From Zygnema cylindricum (taxonomy: Eukaryota; Streptophyta; Zygnematophyceae; Zygnematales; Zygnemataceae), in NCBI GenBank assembly GCA_037447655.1, contig JBBHKE010001899.1:76583-140582 (forward strand): a stretch of DNA of 64,000 nucleotides, given 5' to 3'. Both the position numbers and the translations under genes were made by a program. The notes under the pieces are model-generated. The model made no database searches. It was given only the letters and a program-made list of their open reading frames with translations, and was not told where the DNA came from. Positions 24,361 to 35,855 of this stretch are shown piece after piece (the first letter of the stretch is position 1; every line of letters begins with the position of its first letter).

Positions 24361-26482
24361 TATAGTGTTGAGGCAGTATATGCGCGCCCCTACATTTTGA
24401 CCCTCTAACCTCGGATAGAAGTAATAATACTAATTAATTATTTACATTAATATAGGGCTTGTTTAATTAACGTTAATAACACTAATTTGGATAGTTTTTA
24501 CATAGTGTACTGTAGGAAATCTGTCAATACGTACCAAAAGTGTTGGCATTTATCTAATAAAGTACAAACAAAGTGTCAAGATACGTTGTAGACACAAGAA
24601 GGTGAGTGGCGTCGACACGGGAAAGCGCACTCAGGTTTGATGTTTAGTAATAAAAGTGGGGGGATACTTTGAGAACCTATTCTAGCACGTTCAAACGACG
24701 ACAATGTGAACACAAGCTATGGCGACTACACCTTGGAGATTTATATCCGAATTAGTGTTGTGTGTGTTGATTCGAGTTTATGTTTTGTTTGGTTATAATG
24801 ATGAAACCTGTTATAATTTTAATAACACTAATCATTTCTTAACATTATAAGATTACAAAACATCTACGCGACACTCCATTCATCAAAATTTGTATCTCAA
24901 TCGAATTCCAATAGTTGGTAGCGGTAAAAAAATAATGCGGGCACTAGGTGTACACATTAATAAGAATAAAGATAAATACTTATCGAAGCGATGAACTATT
25001 GTATGATAACCTAAAATAATCTTAAAATGTGTTGTACAATACATGTTTCGTGTCGTTACCAAACCAAGAAGCATGTCAGACAAATGTCACACCCTCATGA
25101 CGAATAATCGAGGAATCCGTTGACGAATAGCTCTCAACACCCGATATCTTGTTTATGACCTTGAAACCGGGATGTGTTATCCTTTCGATTAAAACGCCTC
25201 GCTTTCACAAACTTCTCCCTCAAAGAGATTGCAACGAAATATATCCTGGCAAGGGCCCGATAACTCTTAACCGAGAGAAACAACATACAGTACCTTGTAT
25301 ATGCACATTCAATACAAATACATCAACAAAATGAATGTACGATCAAAGGTAACATATTAAGTTTGCAACTTGGCATTACCTTAAGGTGAAAAATGGTACT
25401 TTATAATTACGACTTTTTTTCGGCGCCATATACACGCCGACCATAACGAAGCCCCCCCCCTCTCCTCCAAATAGATATGGTATGTCAACATGGTATTATG
25501 CAATGCATAAAAGGCATATGGTTTGCCCAAACATCTTTTGTTGTCGTTTAAAATGGGGTTATATAAAAAAATAACTAAACGTAATACCATGTTTTAAGTT
25601 ATCTTGTCTTTGTATAACTTTTAACGTAGTTATCAATCAAACACCTAACACCTCTATTATTATTTGTCTTGTTTTATGCACTATCGGTCGAACATTTGCA
25701 TTTGAGATGACACTTTTTTATAACCTGTTGTTGACAGGTGAGGATTAAACCTCGAGTGTGAAGAGGGCGACAAACTAGGAGGAACTTGTTGATGGTGACA
25801 TTAAATACGCGAAAATAGAGGCTTTCAGTGAGTTGTTTCCTATTATGTTATCATTATGGTAGGCCATAGTTAAAGTGGTTGGGTCACGCTTTTGAGTGAT
25901 ATCGTCAAGACATTGGATCGTCAGTTTGAAATTATATCATTTGCAATATGTTAGTCAATAGCCCCCCATATATAAACATTTTCAGTTTAAAAAAGTAAAA
26001 ACATTTGTTTAGGTCGTGTAGAGGGGTGGCTCCACCTCTCCAAAGTGGGGTCATTAGTGGATTTGTAAGGTCGAGTTACTTTTTATTTATCGAAAAAATC
26101 GAGACATAGTAAAACCCTGTATAGAGGAAAGTTATTACTTTTAGGCAGGGTTGATAAACAAATTGCTCAACTTTTTATTGTGGGAATACATCAACATAAA
26201 AGTTGATTTTTGTGTGTTGGGATCCCGATCCTCGTACGACAGGCACGGACCTCGACCATAAGATGGGCCATTAGTGACATTACACTAAGGAAACGGTAAA
26301 ACATAGTGAGCAATATGTATTTAAGCCATCTCGAGTGTTCTTTTAAAAGAGAATGTCAAAGCTATTAGAGAGGGTTTCGGGAGGAAACACATGCGTTCAC
26401 TCGTTTATCTCGGAACTTATTTTAGTAAAGGTGTACTTTACTTTTACATGTGTAGCAAATATACACGTCCAATTTGTGGCTA
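24361..26482. other. AT-rich intergenic DNA, nothing recognised
   Basis: Only short open frames without family resemblance. TTAATAACACTAAT-type fragments near 24470 and 24820 recall the CACCG-ended MITE interior. Confidence 0.45.
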
Positions 26483-26687
26483 CACCTTGAATCGTTATTA
26501 GCGTGTAGAAATTATTAGTGTAAAGAGAAAATTAGCGTCATTCATTCTAATTTAGTGCTAGGAGACGTGGCAGATTATGGTCTATATAGATTATGGATTA
26601 TAGTGTAATTTATTATATTTCAGGTATCAATGTCAAAATTTTGGGGTGCCGATATAGCGTACATAAGGCTAATAACGATTCACGGTG
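26483..26687. mobile_element. CACCG-ended MITE, copy 6 (205 bp)
   Basis: The left end CACCTTGAATCGTTATTAGCG and right end GGCTAATAACGATTCACGGTG are inverted with a few mismatches; TA lies outside both. The interior contains TTCTAATTTAGTGCTAGGAGACG, similar to copy 3. Confidence 0.75.
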
Positions 26688-27090
26688 TAGTTTCCGCATT
26701 GAGGACCTTAGTCACAAACTGGTTGGATAGAGTGATTGCATACGAGATGTAAAAAACTAAAACATCGGACAATGAATGTTTGAGCTTTGAAGTTTGTAGA
26801 ATCTTCATAGATCTACACTAACCATGTTTCATACAAAAAAATAGTATGAAATGTTACAAAAACGTACGGCTTCCATTTAACAACCTCACTTTTTATTTGG
26901 TGGAATATTGCCGTAAGAAATATCAAACTTCGCATTGGAATGTTACAAAAAATCGTCAAAATTAGCGTTCTTTCGATATTCGACAATTGGACGAATAAAA
27001 AACCGTATGTTGCAGGAAGCCCGGATCGGTATGCAAGACTGTTGTAATTCGGTAAAAAGGATTCTTTAGGACAGCTTTACTACAGCTTTA
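26688..27090. other. AT-rich intergenic DNA
   Basis: Nothing recognised between two MITE copies. Confidence 0.45.
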
Positions 27091-27638
27091 CACCGTCAAT
27101 CGCTATTAGAGTAAAGGAATAAATAGCGTAAAAAAAAAATTAGTGTTATTAACACTAATTGAGAATTTATTTTTTTTGAAAAAAAAATATATACTAATTA
27201 ATCCCTAACTGTAATTTGGGTTGTCCTAAATAATAAATACCCGCCCTTTAGATGTCTACAGTAATCTATGTATCCGTACAGAATCTGACAGTTCGTACGC
27301 CGTCACGCTGTTCACACTGTCGACGAACGAACATATGAGAACGTGATTTTTGTCGACGAGTTTGTGTGTCTTTCTTCCAGTGCACATTCACATGTGTACG
27401 CAATAATGTTGTGTCCTTTTATGCCTTTGTAATTCAAAAAGTATCATTTCATACGGAGATTTCCTGTCCGTACATCACACTATTTCCATTGCAGTGTACT
27501 TTCCTTAATAACGCTAATTGAAAAAAAAACCTAATTAGAATAATGGAAAAAATATAATTATGGATTGTATTTCGGGTTTTTTTTTTTGAAAAAAGGGCAC
27601 TGAATTGGTGTTATATACTCTAATAGCGATTGACGGTG
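27091..27638. mobile_element. CACCG-ended MITE, copy 7 (548 bp), upstream of the HVA22-like gene
   Basis: Perfect inverted ends CACCGTCAATCGCTATTAGAG and CTCTAATAGCGATTGACGGTG, TA outside both. Subterminal AATTAGTGTTATTAACACTAATT is itself palindromic. The right end is only 138 bp before the start codon of the HVA22-like gene, so the element probably lies in its promoter or 5' UTR. Confidence 0.85.
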
Positions 27639-27776
27639 TACTGTACCGTAGGCCAAAGCAGGGAGATTCACTCGAGGTCTTCATCTTCAGTAGCCAAATT
27701 TTTGTAAGTACAAGTCTGTTTCCATATTATTTGACGCCAGGGGCACACGCCACGTGGCGGACGCAAGTGGAGCCTT

Positions 27777-30101
27777 ATGGCAGGTTTCTTTGGTGGATCA
27801 CCTCTGATCTCAGGTGGCGCAGTGAGTTCTTTCATATTCTTAGAACTCTCCTTCTCACAAGATATTCCTCTTCTTCTCATTGCATTACAATTTCTGTTTT
27901 CACCACGTGTCTCTGCCATATGCCATTTTGTAGGTGGGCCTACAACTCTTGCTCGCTCCATCTCATTCTACCGGAGTCGTTCGATGTGCATGGTGAGCAG
28001 TTTTTAAAAGACTTTAAATTTAAAGAATTAAATGGCATTTTTGAACCCTTTTTTTTTTGCCTCAGTGCTGTTTATGGCTTAAGCAAAGTCTCACTCCTAT
28101 TGGCCATTGCTGTACAGTGCTTTGGTGGGAGTAGGCGTCCCTGTCTACTCCAGCTTCAAAGCTGTGGAGAGTGGCGAGGAAGTCGAGAGGGAAGAATGGC
28201 TGCTCTATTGGACAGGTCAGCTCATTGGTTGAGTTGTCATTATGAATGCATTGCCCTCTTGATGGAGGAATTTGACTTCCTTGGATATTAGTCAAATGCT
28301 GATTGGAGCCCTGTCAGAAGAAGAAGAGAAAAACAACGAGATAGGCGAGAGGAGTAAGAGAGGCAGAACAATAGACAAGTGTTCTCTGTGTTGTGTTCTC
28401 GTTTTGACGCAATGGCCATGGAATCTCATTCTTTCAGGACATAATGGTGGGGCTTGGGAACAGTATACGGATCATTGACATTGGTGGAGCACGCAACTGA
28501 TCGCTTACTCTTCTGGTGTGATATCCGTGACGCTTTTCTGGCTTTGCTAAACCGTGATGAGCTTTTTGAAGCAATTCAGACTCATAATGTAAACCTATTC
28601 TCTGTGACAGGTTTCCATACTACCATCATGCGAAGCTCTTGCTGCTGATTTGGCTTCAAATTCCTAACAATACAGTGAGTATATGAAAGTCCATTAGAAG
28701 GCGTATTTTTTGAAAATGGGAGCATGCAATACTGACCATCTTAGTCTTAAACATGTTTGGGGCACTCAAATGTCCTGTTTTTATTATTGACACCAAGTTG
28801 AGATTGTTACCTTTCGATTGCTTCTCTAGAGTAAATTATTCCAACGTCGATGATAAAGTTAAGACGTTCCAGTGTAAACTAACAGTGATCGACGGCACAG
28901 TTTTCAGTACATTCTTTTCAGAATCGGATTATGCATGGTTTAGGCATGATAAATTTATGGAAAAAAGGCAGATTGCCCTTTCTACTGGTCATTCATCAAT
29001 GTGCTTTTTTATCTTGTTTTGAAAGCAATAGATAATTGGCGAAGGTCGTTCTGGTGTTGCTAGATTTAAGCAAGCATGGCGTACATTGTTTTTAGGATAA
29101 TAGTCTTTAGTCTTTGGTTAAAGACATTGGTCACACAATAATTTGGTTGGAGTGCGCCAATAAGCTTTGAAGCATAATAGCAAGACTAGGAAAGGCTTTT
29201 GACCACCGTTAACATCTTGTTTTTTAACAATGACAACCTGTAAGCTATTGACTGAATTGTGTGTAGAAAGAAAAGAAAATCCAGTCGTGTACATGTAAAG
29301 GGAAATAACTAACCCCAGACCAAGTTTATTTTAGGGCTCGCTTCTTTGACTGAGACAATCAGTGTACACCACAGTAATATATGTAAAGAAATAATGATCC
29401 AATTGAGTGTATTTTTACTTTGTGGTTGGCTGGACAGGGTGCCAGAAGCTTATACAAAAAGTTTGTACGTCCTGCTCTTTCTCGGCACCAAGATACTGTG
29501 GACAAAGTATTGGAGGTGTCACGACGGGAATTGGTGAGGGTCAAAAATTGTTGATCTTTCTGTATTCTTTTAAATGGCAAAGTCTCAGTCTTACATATTT
29601 TTATTCAAATATTATAAAATTGTGGGTTGTCAGGCTCGCATGATGCATGCAAACCGAGCAGAGCTGGAGTGGGTTGGTCGTCTGCTTCAAAAAGGGGCTG
29701 TGGCAGGTGAGTACTAGCATTCAAACTTTTGTGCTTCTCTGACCCTTAAATCTTTCAATTTCTTTAAGAGGCGTCGTTGGGCATGGTAATTGTTGCTCTT
29801 GAGAATGCAAGCCTGGTATTTTCTGAGATGTAGGAACAATTAGATAGCCAGGAAGGAAAAATCTGGGGATAGAGAAGACCAACCTTATCCACGCTAGTTA
29901 CGATCACTGTATAAGAGTTGGACTGTTTTTATGTCCCCTTTTTCTTTATATGCAGCGGCTCGTACTCTGGAGGATGTACTCAAAGCAGTAGCTTCTGTCT
30001 TAAAGGATGGTAATAAATCTCAGCCTCCCTCTTCACCTTCTTCTGTGAGAGAACGAGGAGGAGAGAATGGGAGACCAGATGGAACCTCACAAAACAATTG
30101 A
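27777..30101 (+). CDS. HVA22: HVA22-like (TB2/DP1/REEP family) membrane-shaping protein, 8 exons
   Basis: HVA22/Yop1/REEP proteins are ER hairpin-membrane proteins that curve tubules and affect vesicle traffic; several plant members respond to ABA and stress. Exons: 27777-27821, 27934-27992, 28118-28215, 28464-28515, 28611-28674, 29438-29533, 29634-29706 and 29956-30101 (TGA stop). Every junction is GT-AG and phases match, giving 210 residues. Residues 16-100 carry the family core: VGLQLLLAP, VVRCACALVGVGVPVY, SSFKAVESGEE, EEWLLYWTVYGSLTLVE and WFPYYHHAKLLLLIWLQIP. Residues 107-138 (GARSLYKKFVRPALSRHQ) are the conserved amphipathic C-terminal segment. The core is closest to the Arabidopsis HVA22j/k type, judged from memory. 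The last 45 residues are polar, Ser/Pro-rich and less conserved. AATAAA at 30311-30316 is a likely polyA signal. Confidence 0.92.
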
Positions 30102-30310
30102 TTTACGGTTGAAGGTTTTGAAACAAGTAAAGATACTAATGGATGACAAGATTGTGTAATGTAGCGGTATGCAGCAAAGAATGCTCAAGGTGTTTCGGAT
30201 GTATTGTTGTAGGAGTCGGAGTTTAATATCGAGTTTTGTAAATATGGAAAATATCAAAGACTCTATCAAAGACTCTATCAGGTTCGGAGCCTGCTAGGAC
30301 GCACCCAAGA

Positions 30311-30316
30311 AATAAA
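30311..30316 (+). terminator. Candidate polyadenylation signal of the HVA22-like gene
   Basis: AATAAA about 210 nt after the stop codon, in a position suitable for the 3' end of the transcript. Confidence 0.4.
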
Positions 30317-31789
30317 TGATGGGAAAACCCTCGATCTGAGGCTGCTTTCTACTCAAGCTTTTTTTTAAGATCAGTTTGGCAAAGGAAGACAGGTTCTTAA
30401 GTTGGAATCTAAGCTTTTGTCCTGTTTGTGCTCTCCCATGAGTGAATGGTGAGGCTTTTATATGGTTTTAAGTTTTTATATGGATGTATATGAGGTTAAT
30501 TGCTAAGGGATATTGTATAGGTTGTCAAGATATTAAACAATTGAGGATAGGACATCAATTGGTGTAGCAGAATAATTTCTCTGACGATTATGAAATGGCC
30601 TCTTACAAAGAATGGTTGGAAGAACTAACAACCTTCTTTGTTTTTATGTTATTTTTTAACGAGGCTAATATGTCTCATCCAATTGTTGATTATGCATGTT
30701 TTCTTATAAAAAAGAGAGCTTATCCAGACTAAATGGATGTGACATGAATCAAAGCGAAAAAAATACAAAATTGTCCATTTTGGTGTACAGAGAAAGTAAT
30801 AGAAGGGCAAAAAGCATAGTCACACTGGTAATCGTGGCATTATCACACAAATTGCCAAATATTAAGTCACATATTCAGGGTTTGGTTCAGCAGAACCCTA
30901 ATTAAAGTTTGTTTCCCAATTGTGGACGCCACAGCTGGATGAGATGTCATCCAAGGTGTCGTTGAATTTTAAGAAAGTCCCCTGTGGGTTCTAACTTATC
31001 TCATATAGCCTCAACTCTGTCTTTCTGCTTTATGCTTTCTTCTCTCAATCCGCTAACGTCCTCTTTCTATTTTCACCCTGAAGATGTCATATCTTCTCAA
31101 TTTGCTGAATTTTAAAGTTCTTCTGATTTGTACCATTCCCCTTTTGCCTCGTCTGTACATTGCCCATCGTTATTAGAGAAAGTGAAATTTGTGTGGTAAT
31201 ACTTTTACCACAATTAACTACTCTAAATTTTCTTTTGTAATATGGCTCTTTGTGGATCCACTTATCTAAACAATGCTATTAACACTATTTCACGTGTTTT
31301 GGTCACTAATTGGAATCAGTAGGATTAACTCCAACAGTAATGGTGTAGTTTTCATTTTACATTTAGGATTTGTTTCTTCATTTGCTTTTCCACATTGCAT
31401 CTCCTTTCCAGTTGGTATAATATTGACTAAATCATTGGACAGTATTAGGTGCGAATCTCTACTAGAGTCAAGAAATAACTAATGAGGTGATTAGAGAATA
31501 TTTTCTGCCCCCCATCATTTAAAGAAAAAAGAGTTAAAAACAAATAAATGGAGGTAATTATATAATTTTTTCTGCTCCTCATCGCTCTAAAAAAAAATAA
31601 AAATGAAAAATAGTAGGTACTAAAACAAAAAAAGGAACAAGCTTGAAAAAAAAAGAAAGAGGTTTTGCTTATAAAAAAAAAAAGGCAATTGATTCAAAGT
31701 TTAGAGTTTGTTTGAGTAAAAAAAAAAATTTCTTGCTCCCTTCTTATTCGCAAAAAAAACAAAAGGCAGGATCACATTCCTCTTCTTGC
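30317..31789. other. Intergenic DNA
   Basis: No recognisable gene. GCCCATCGTTATTAGAG at about 31158-31174 resembles the subterminal part of the CACCG-ended MITE without its terminus. Confidence 0.4.
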
Positions 31790-32065
31790 TCTCTCCTTCC
31801 CCCCAACTTTCTCTCTCTCTCCCTCCCTCCCCACCACCCAGTTGAAATCTGCGCAACAACTCCTCGAAAGCTCCAGTCATCCTGCCCTATCCCCTTCTCC
31901 CCTTCCTCCCTCTCTTCCCTCTCTCCTGCCTCTCTCCTTCCTCTCTCTTTTCTCCCCTCCCCCCCTCCCCGTAACCCCCTCTTTCCCCCTCCCCCCCCTC
32001 CCCCCCTCCCCCCTTCCTTCCCTCCCCCCCTCCCCCCTCCCCCCTCCCCCCTCTCCCCCCTTCTC
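31785..32065. repeat. Pyrimidine-rich (CT/C-run) tract upstream of the F-box gene
   Basis: Almost uninterrupted C and T on the plus strand for about 280 bp, with C-runs of five to seven. It yields long spurious Pro/Ser and Gly/Arg/Glu frames on the two strands. Confidence 0.85.
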
Positions 32066-32708
32066 ATCCACACCGGTCGCACGTGCGGCGGTGGCCAGTG
32101 GAGGTTTGCCATTCGAGTGCGTTCCAGCGGCTTGTCCGTTTGTCGTATGCGGACCTGTCCGTACGCACGCGGCACCTTCGACTGTCCGCAAGAAGCTGTA
32201 CGGTCCTCGGGAAGCAGCTGGCGGGTATAAACGAAAAATAAAAATAAAAAAATAAACGAATAATAAACGGGTATAATCGTTAAAACATGAGGCATTTGGG
32301 CATTTGGCATTTTGTGACTTTTGTCTCGTACCGTACATTTTTGTACGAACACCTAAAATTGTACGTCATTGGTACTTTTTGGCACACTAAATTAGTTAAA
32401 ATCCGTACAAGGGGAAACAAAGGCGCGAAAGCAGAAAGGAAGGAAGGAAGCAGGGAAGCAGGGAATTTAAAAAAGGCGCCAGCAGCTCGCGCCGTGACAG
32501 AACGTCACGATTAGGGTTAGCAGGGAGGAAGCCTGCGTGGAAAAGGCACTCGCATCGCCTTTCGTCCTCGCACCGCGTGTCGCTTTCGCTGCTGCTTCCG
32601 CCTCTTTCTTCTTATCCATCACTTTGTCCCTCGTATTTCCTCTCTCCTTTCCTTTATTTCTTGATTTTATTTCTGTTCTGTCTTTTTCCTTTCTTCTCTC
32701 ATTTAACC
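32066..32708 (+). promoter_or_regulatory. Presumed promoter and 5' UTR of the F-box/LRR gene
   Basis: A GC-richer block (32080-32220) is followed by TATAAACG near 32225, an A-rich stretch, and then a pyrimidine-rich leader into the start codon. The TATA assignment is only by sequence; no transcript evidence. Confidence 0.3.
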
Positions 32709-34740
32709 ATGGAATCCATGGACCAAGTAGTCCATGATCCCTATCTCCTCTCTCGCATCGTTTCTTTCCTCGACGACCACTTCGACCTCCTCAGCCTTTC
32801 ACTAGCTTCCAAATGTCACCGTAAAGCGGTGCTTGGTTCCGTTCAGCGAATCACCTGTCGCCATATCAATAATCTCATGGAAGTATCTGAACTATTTCCC
32901 TGTTTAACGGATCTTGATCTCCATCCTATTCACTGTGAACTCAACGAGTCCGTTTTTACAACTCTCACATCTAAACTATCTAATTTGCAAGTTTTGGAAA
33001 TTCGACGCTCTGATAAACCTGATTCTCAAATAAATTGGCCAATATCGGCTTGTTTAAAAACTTTCTCGCAGTTGAGAGCATTAAATCTTTGTGGTTGTTT
33101 TCTCGACGACCAGATTGCAGCGCAGATAGGAGAAGGTTGCAAACTCCTACAAGATTTAACTTTAACAATGTCTCAGGGTTCACTCACTAATAAGGGTGTA
33201 AACGATCTCCTTTTGAGTTCTTCTTTTGGACTACGACGACTACATTTTGAAAGTAATTCACCACCACTTTTCACAGATGACAGTGATCCAATGTCAGTTA
33301 TCATAAAATGTTCAACTCTGACATCTTTGGTAATTAATGAAGTTGACATCGGTCATTCAATTCTAGATTCAATTCAAGATCCGAGTTCTCCGAACTTAAA
33401 GCTGAATAGTCTTCGTGAGCTACGAGTCTGTATTATGTCTTTGGAGCATGATTTGGGTGATTTTGTGCATCATCTTGTTACAGCAATTATTAGAGCAGGC
33501 TCTCCTCTAGAAATTGTGAGTATTGGGGATAACATGGGAGTAAGAGAATTCCCGAATACTCTTACTCCCATGGCACTTTCTAATTGCACTACCCTCCAGT
33601 CACTATCTCTCACGCCAGGATCAGACGAACGCCTTTTAGGACAAATTATTTCCGAGAACCATGGAATTATTTCTCTCCGATTGTCTAGTCCACAACCTCA
33701 AGCTCACAAAGCCATGGTGGAGCGGATCTTGTCTGTTGAGGGAAGTAGGGATGGAAGGGACCAAATTATTGACAACGTAAATGCAATTCGGAATTTTTTT
33801 TCAAGGAACCATTTTGAAGATTTTGTATACCTTTTCGGATTCTACCAAAAATTCTCGGTGAGAGTGCTGTTCTTACAAGAGTTAGAATTGAGTGCGGATA
33901 ATCCCCTTGAAAAAACCTCCTACCAAGGTTTGTACGAGCTGATTTCAATCTGTACATTTCTTCGGAAAGTTCATCTCATTTTTAAATTGGGAAGGGAACC
34001 AATTCCAATGTTACGTAATGCTTTGGAATCGCTAACTGGATGTCCTAATTTGGAAGATCTTTTTGCACCTTTGGGAACCAAAATTCTCCGACGAATTTTA
34101 AGTGGAGTGAAGGGCTTACGGAACTTGGTGGTCTATGAGTGAGTGCCATGACATTTGTTAATTCTTTGTCTTGTATTTTATGTTGATTTGAAACACATAA
34201 ATTCTTTGTACCTCAAAATTCAATGTGAGGTGTCGTTAAAGCTCGTCATTAATATTATGTGAAAGGTTTGGTTATGTCAGTATGTTCCCTTTTTCTCATG
34301 ACAAATGTTTTTATTCTATCATTCTTAGTTACACTCTTGCTGTTTTTTTATGTTTATTTATATTTATCTGATATTTATCTTAGATTTATCTTATACTTAC
34401 ATTTTTGTGCATATTGTCGCAGGGTCATAGAGGATTTCACTGATGAAGCTCTCCTTCTCTTGAAGGAAAACTCTCCTTCTCTGCGAGATGTTTCTGGATT
34501 AGGGGGGATACTGGTATAACAGACCGAGGACTCGAACATCTCTCGTTTTGCACACAGCTTCAAACATTACGCATTGACAGTTGTAACATCGGGGAATCTG
34601 GCTTAACTCACTTGGAAAATCGATGTGTGTGGTTAAATCAATTGATAATTTTGACAAATCGTAACAGGGTTGCGGAATTATCCAGAATTAGGGAAAAAAT
34701 GAAGAATAGGGGTTGCGAGGTGTCAATTGATGAACTCTAG
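32709..34740 (+). CDS. F-box/leucine-rich-repeat protein, 2 exons, with a one-base frame break
   Basis: F-box/LRR proteins are substrate receptors of SCF ubiquitin ligases. The start ATG at 32709 has the ACCATGG context; the frame is open further upstream, but that part is pyrimidine-rich leader. Residues about 8-50 (YLLSRIVSFLDDHFDLLSLS, LASKCHRKAV) fit a divergent F-box. The rest are irregular LRRs: LTDLDLHP, LQVLEIRR, LRALNLCGCFLDDQ, LQDLTLTMS, LQELELSADNP-like units. Exon 1 ends at 34138 (ATGA|GTGAGT); exon 2 starts at 34423 after CGCAG and continues in phase with EDFTDEALLLLKENSPSLRDVSG. At the run of six G (34502-34507) the frame hits a stop at 34517-34519, while the next frame continues with DTGITDRGLEHLSFC and LQTLRIDSCNIGESGL to TAG at 34738-34740. 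One extra G would give about 582 codons. Either a homopolymer sequence error or a recent frameshift. Confidence 0.82.
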
Positions 34741-34835
34741 AGAGTGGGAGAGGGAGACGGACACGGAGAGGGAGAGAGAAAGAGAGGGATGGCGAGAGGG
34801 AGAGGGAGATGGAGAGGGAGAGGGACATGATCAAA
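34741..34835. repeat. GA-rich repeat (GAGAGGGA type) after the F-box gene
   Basis: A purine run of GAGAGGGAGA and GGAGATGGAGA units starts at the stop codon of the F-box gene, presumably in its 3' UTR. A CT-rich stretch follows up to 35130. Confidence 0.75.
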
Positions 34836-35130
34836 AGGTGAAACTGTTACTTTTCGATTGCTAGTGAATGGTTCAGGTGGCCCCTTCCTAGCCCTCTCTT
34901 TGAATGTATGTAACCTCTCTTTGCTCTCCTTCCCTTCTCTTCCCTCCGCTGCCCCACTCGCCTCCACTCTTGGCTGCCCTCTTATTTTCTATCCTCTGCC
35001 GCCCAGTCTCCTTTTCTTCCCTTCCTGTGGTTGCCTCATTCCTCCTCGGACGTTACCTGGCCTCTCTGTTTCTCTCCCTCTCTCTCTCTACCCCTCTATC
35101 TCCCCCTCTTCCTCTCTCTGGCCCCTATTC

Positions 35131-35133
<3 letters not shown>

Positions 35134-35187
<54 letters not shown>
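35134..35187. repeat. (TA)n microsatellite, 54 bp
   Basis: 27 uninterrupted TA units next to the reverse-transcriptase relic. Confidence 0.98.
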
Positions 35188-35188
<1 letters not shown>

Positions 35189-35616
35189 CACTGTATGATA
35201 GTATTCCTTCGCGTTGGATTGATTTTGTATCACTTGATGGTGCACGAAGCATGTTTGGTGACATTGTTTTGGCGAACCTTACCTTGAATACAGTCGTCAC
35301 TCTATCGGCTCAAAATGTTGGAGTGGTCGTTCGTGACGCGGCTTAGAAGGAGCGTGATTTTGCACACCAGGGTATCATGGGTGACTCTTTTCCGGTGGTG
35401 GTTGAGATATTTGGTCGTTTCGGTGTTGCTTTGGACGAGTTTCTCTTTGCTTGTCGTCGGCGCTCGTTTGGGCTACGGGGATCTGGGAGCCCTCAAATTT
35501 CGGTCCTTAATTCTTTTCAGCCACCGGAAAACATGTTTCCAACCACAACGTTGAGGCTGCTGCTGCTTCAAGCACCACCTGCACGTGTTGTGACAACACA
35601 ACATAGATTCAATTAG
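35188..35616 (+). pseudogene. C-terminal fragment of the decayed non-LTR reverse-transcriptase family
   Basis: Plus-strand segments LANLTLNTVVTLSAQNVGVVVRDAA (35270-35340) and, after a stop and frame change, FPVVVEIFGRFGVALDEFLF (35390-35450). The first matches VHVGVIARDAV in the relic at 18490-20600. Only the region after the reverse transcriptase domain is present, so it is a 3' fragment. Confidence 0.55.
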
Positions 35617-35855
35617 AACGACAACACAGACTCAGTTAAAACTCCTTAGTTTCAGTTAGAACGACATCATAGATTCAGTTAGAATGACAACAGAGTTTCA
35701 GTTAGAAGTGTATATTATAGTTGGAACCACATATTTTTAGTTAAAACTGCGTGGTTTTCGTTGGAATGTGTAGTTTAGTTAGAAGTACCTAAACTCAGTT
35801 AGAACTGCATAATTTCTGTTAGAACTGTGTAGTATCAGTAAGAAATGTAACCTCG
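35605..35855. repeat. Degenerate minisatellite with the core CAGTTAGAAC
   Basis: About ten units of 22-30 bp built on (T)CAGTTAGAAxxxx, for example at 35619, 35652, 35679, 35699, 35774, 35797 and 35817, with drift between units. Confidence 0.75.

Noticed and set aside
13072-27638. CRISPR-like array
   Set aside because: The repeats are inverted MITE ends at irregular distances, and the DNA is nuclear plant DNA.
31744-32352. Gly/Arg/Glu-rich and Pro/Ser-rich frames of 150-200 codons
   Set aside because: They come from the C/T-run tract on both strands, without any start context or family resemblance.
32577-32708. Upstream in-phase extension of the F-box protein with a hydrophobic stretch
   Set aside because: Pyrimidine-rich leader; the ATG at 32709 has better context and is followed directly by the F-box.
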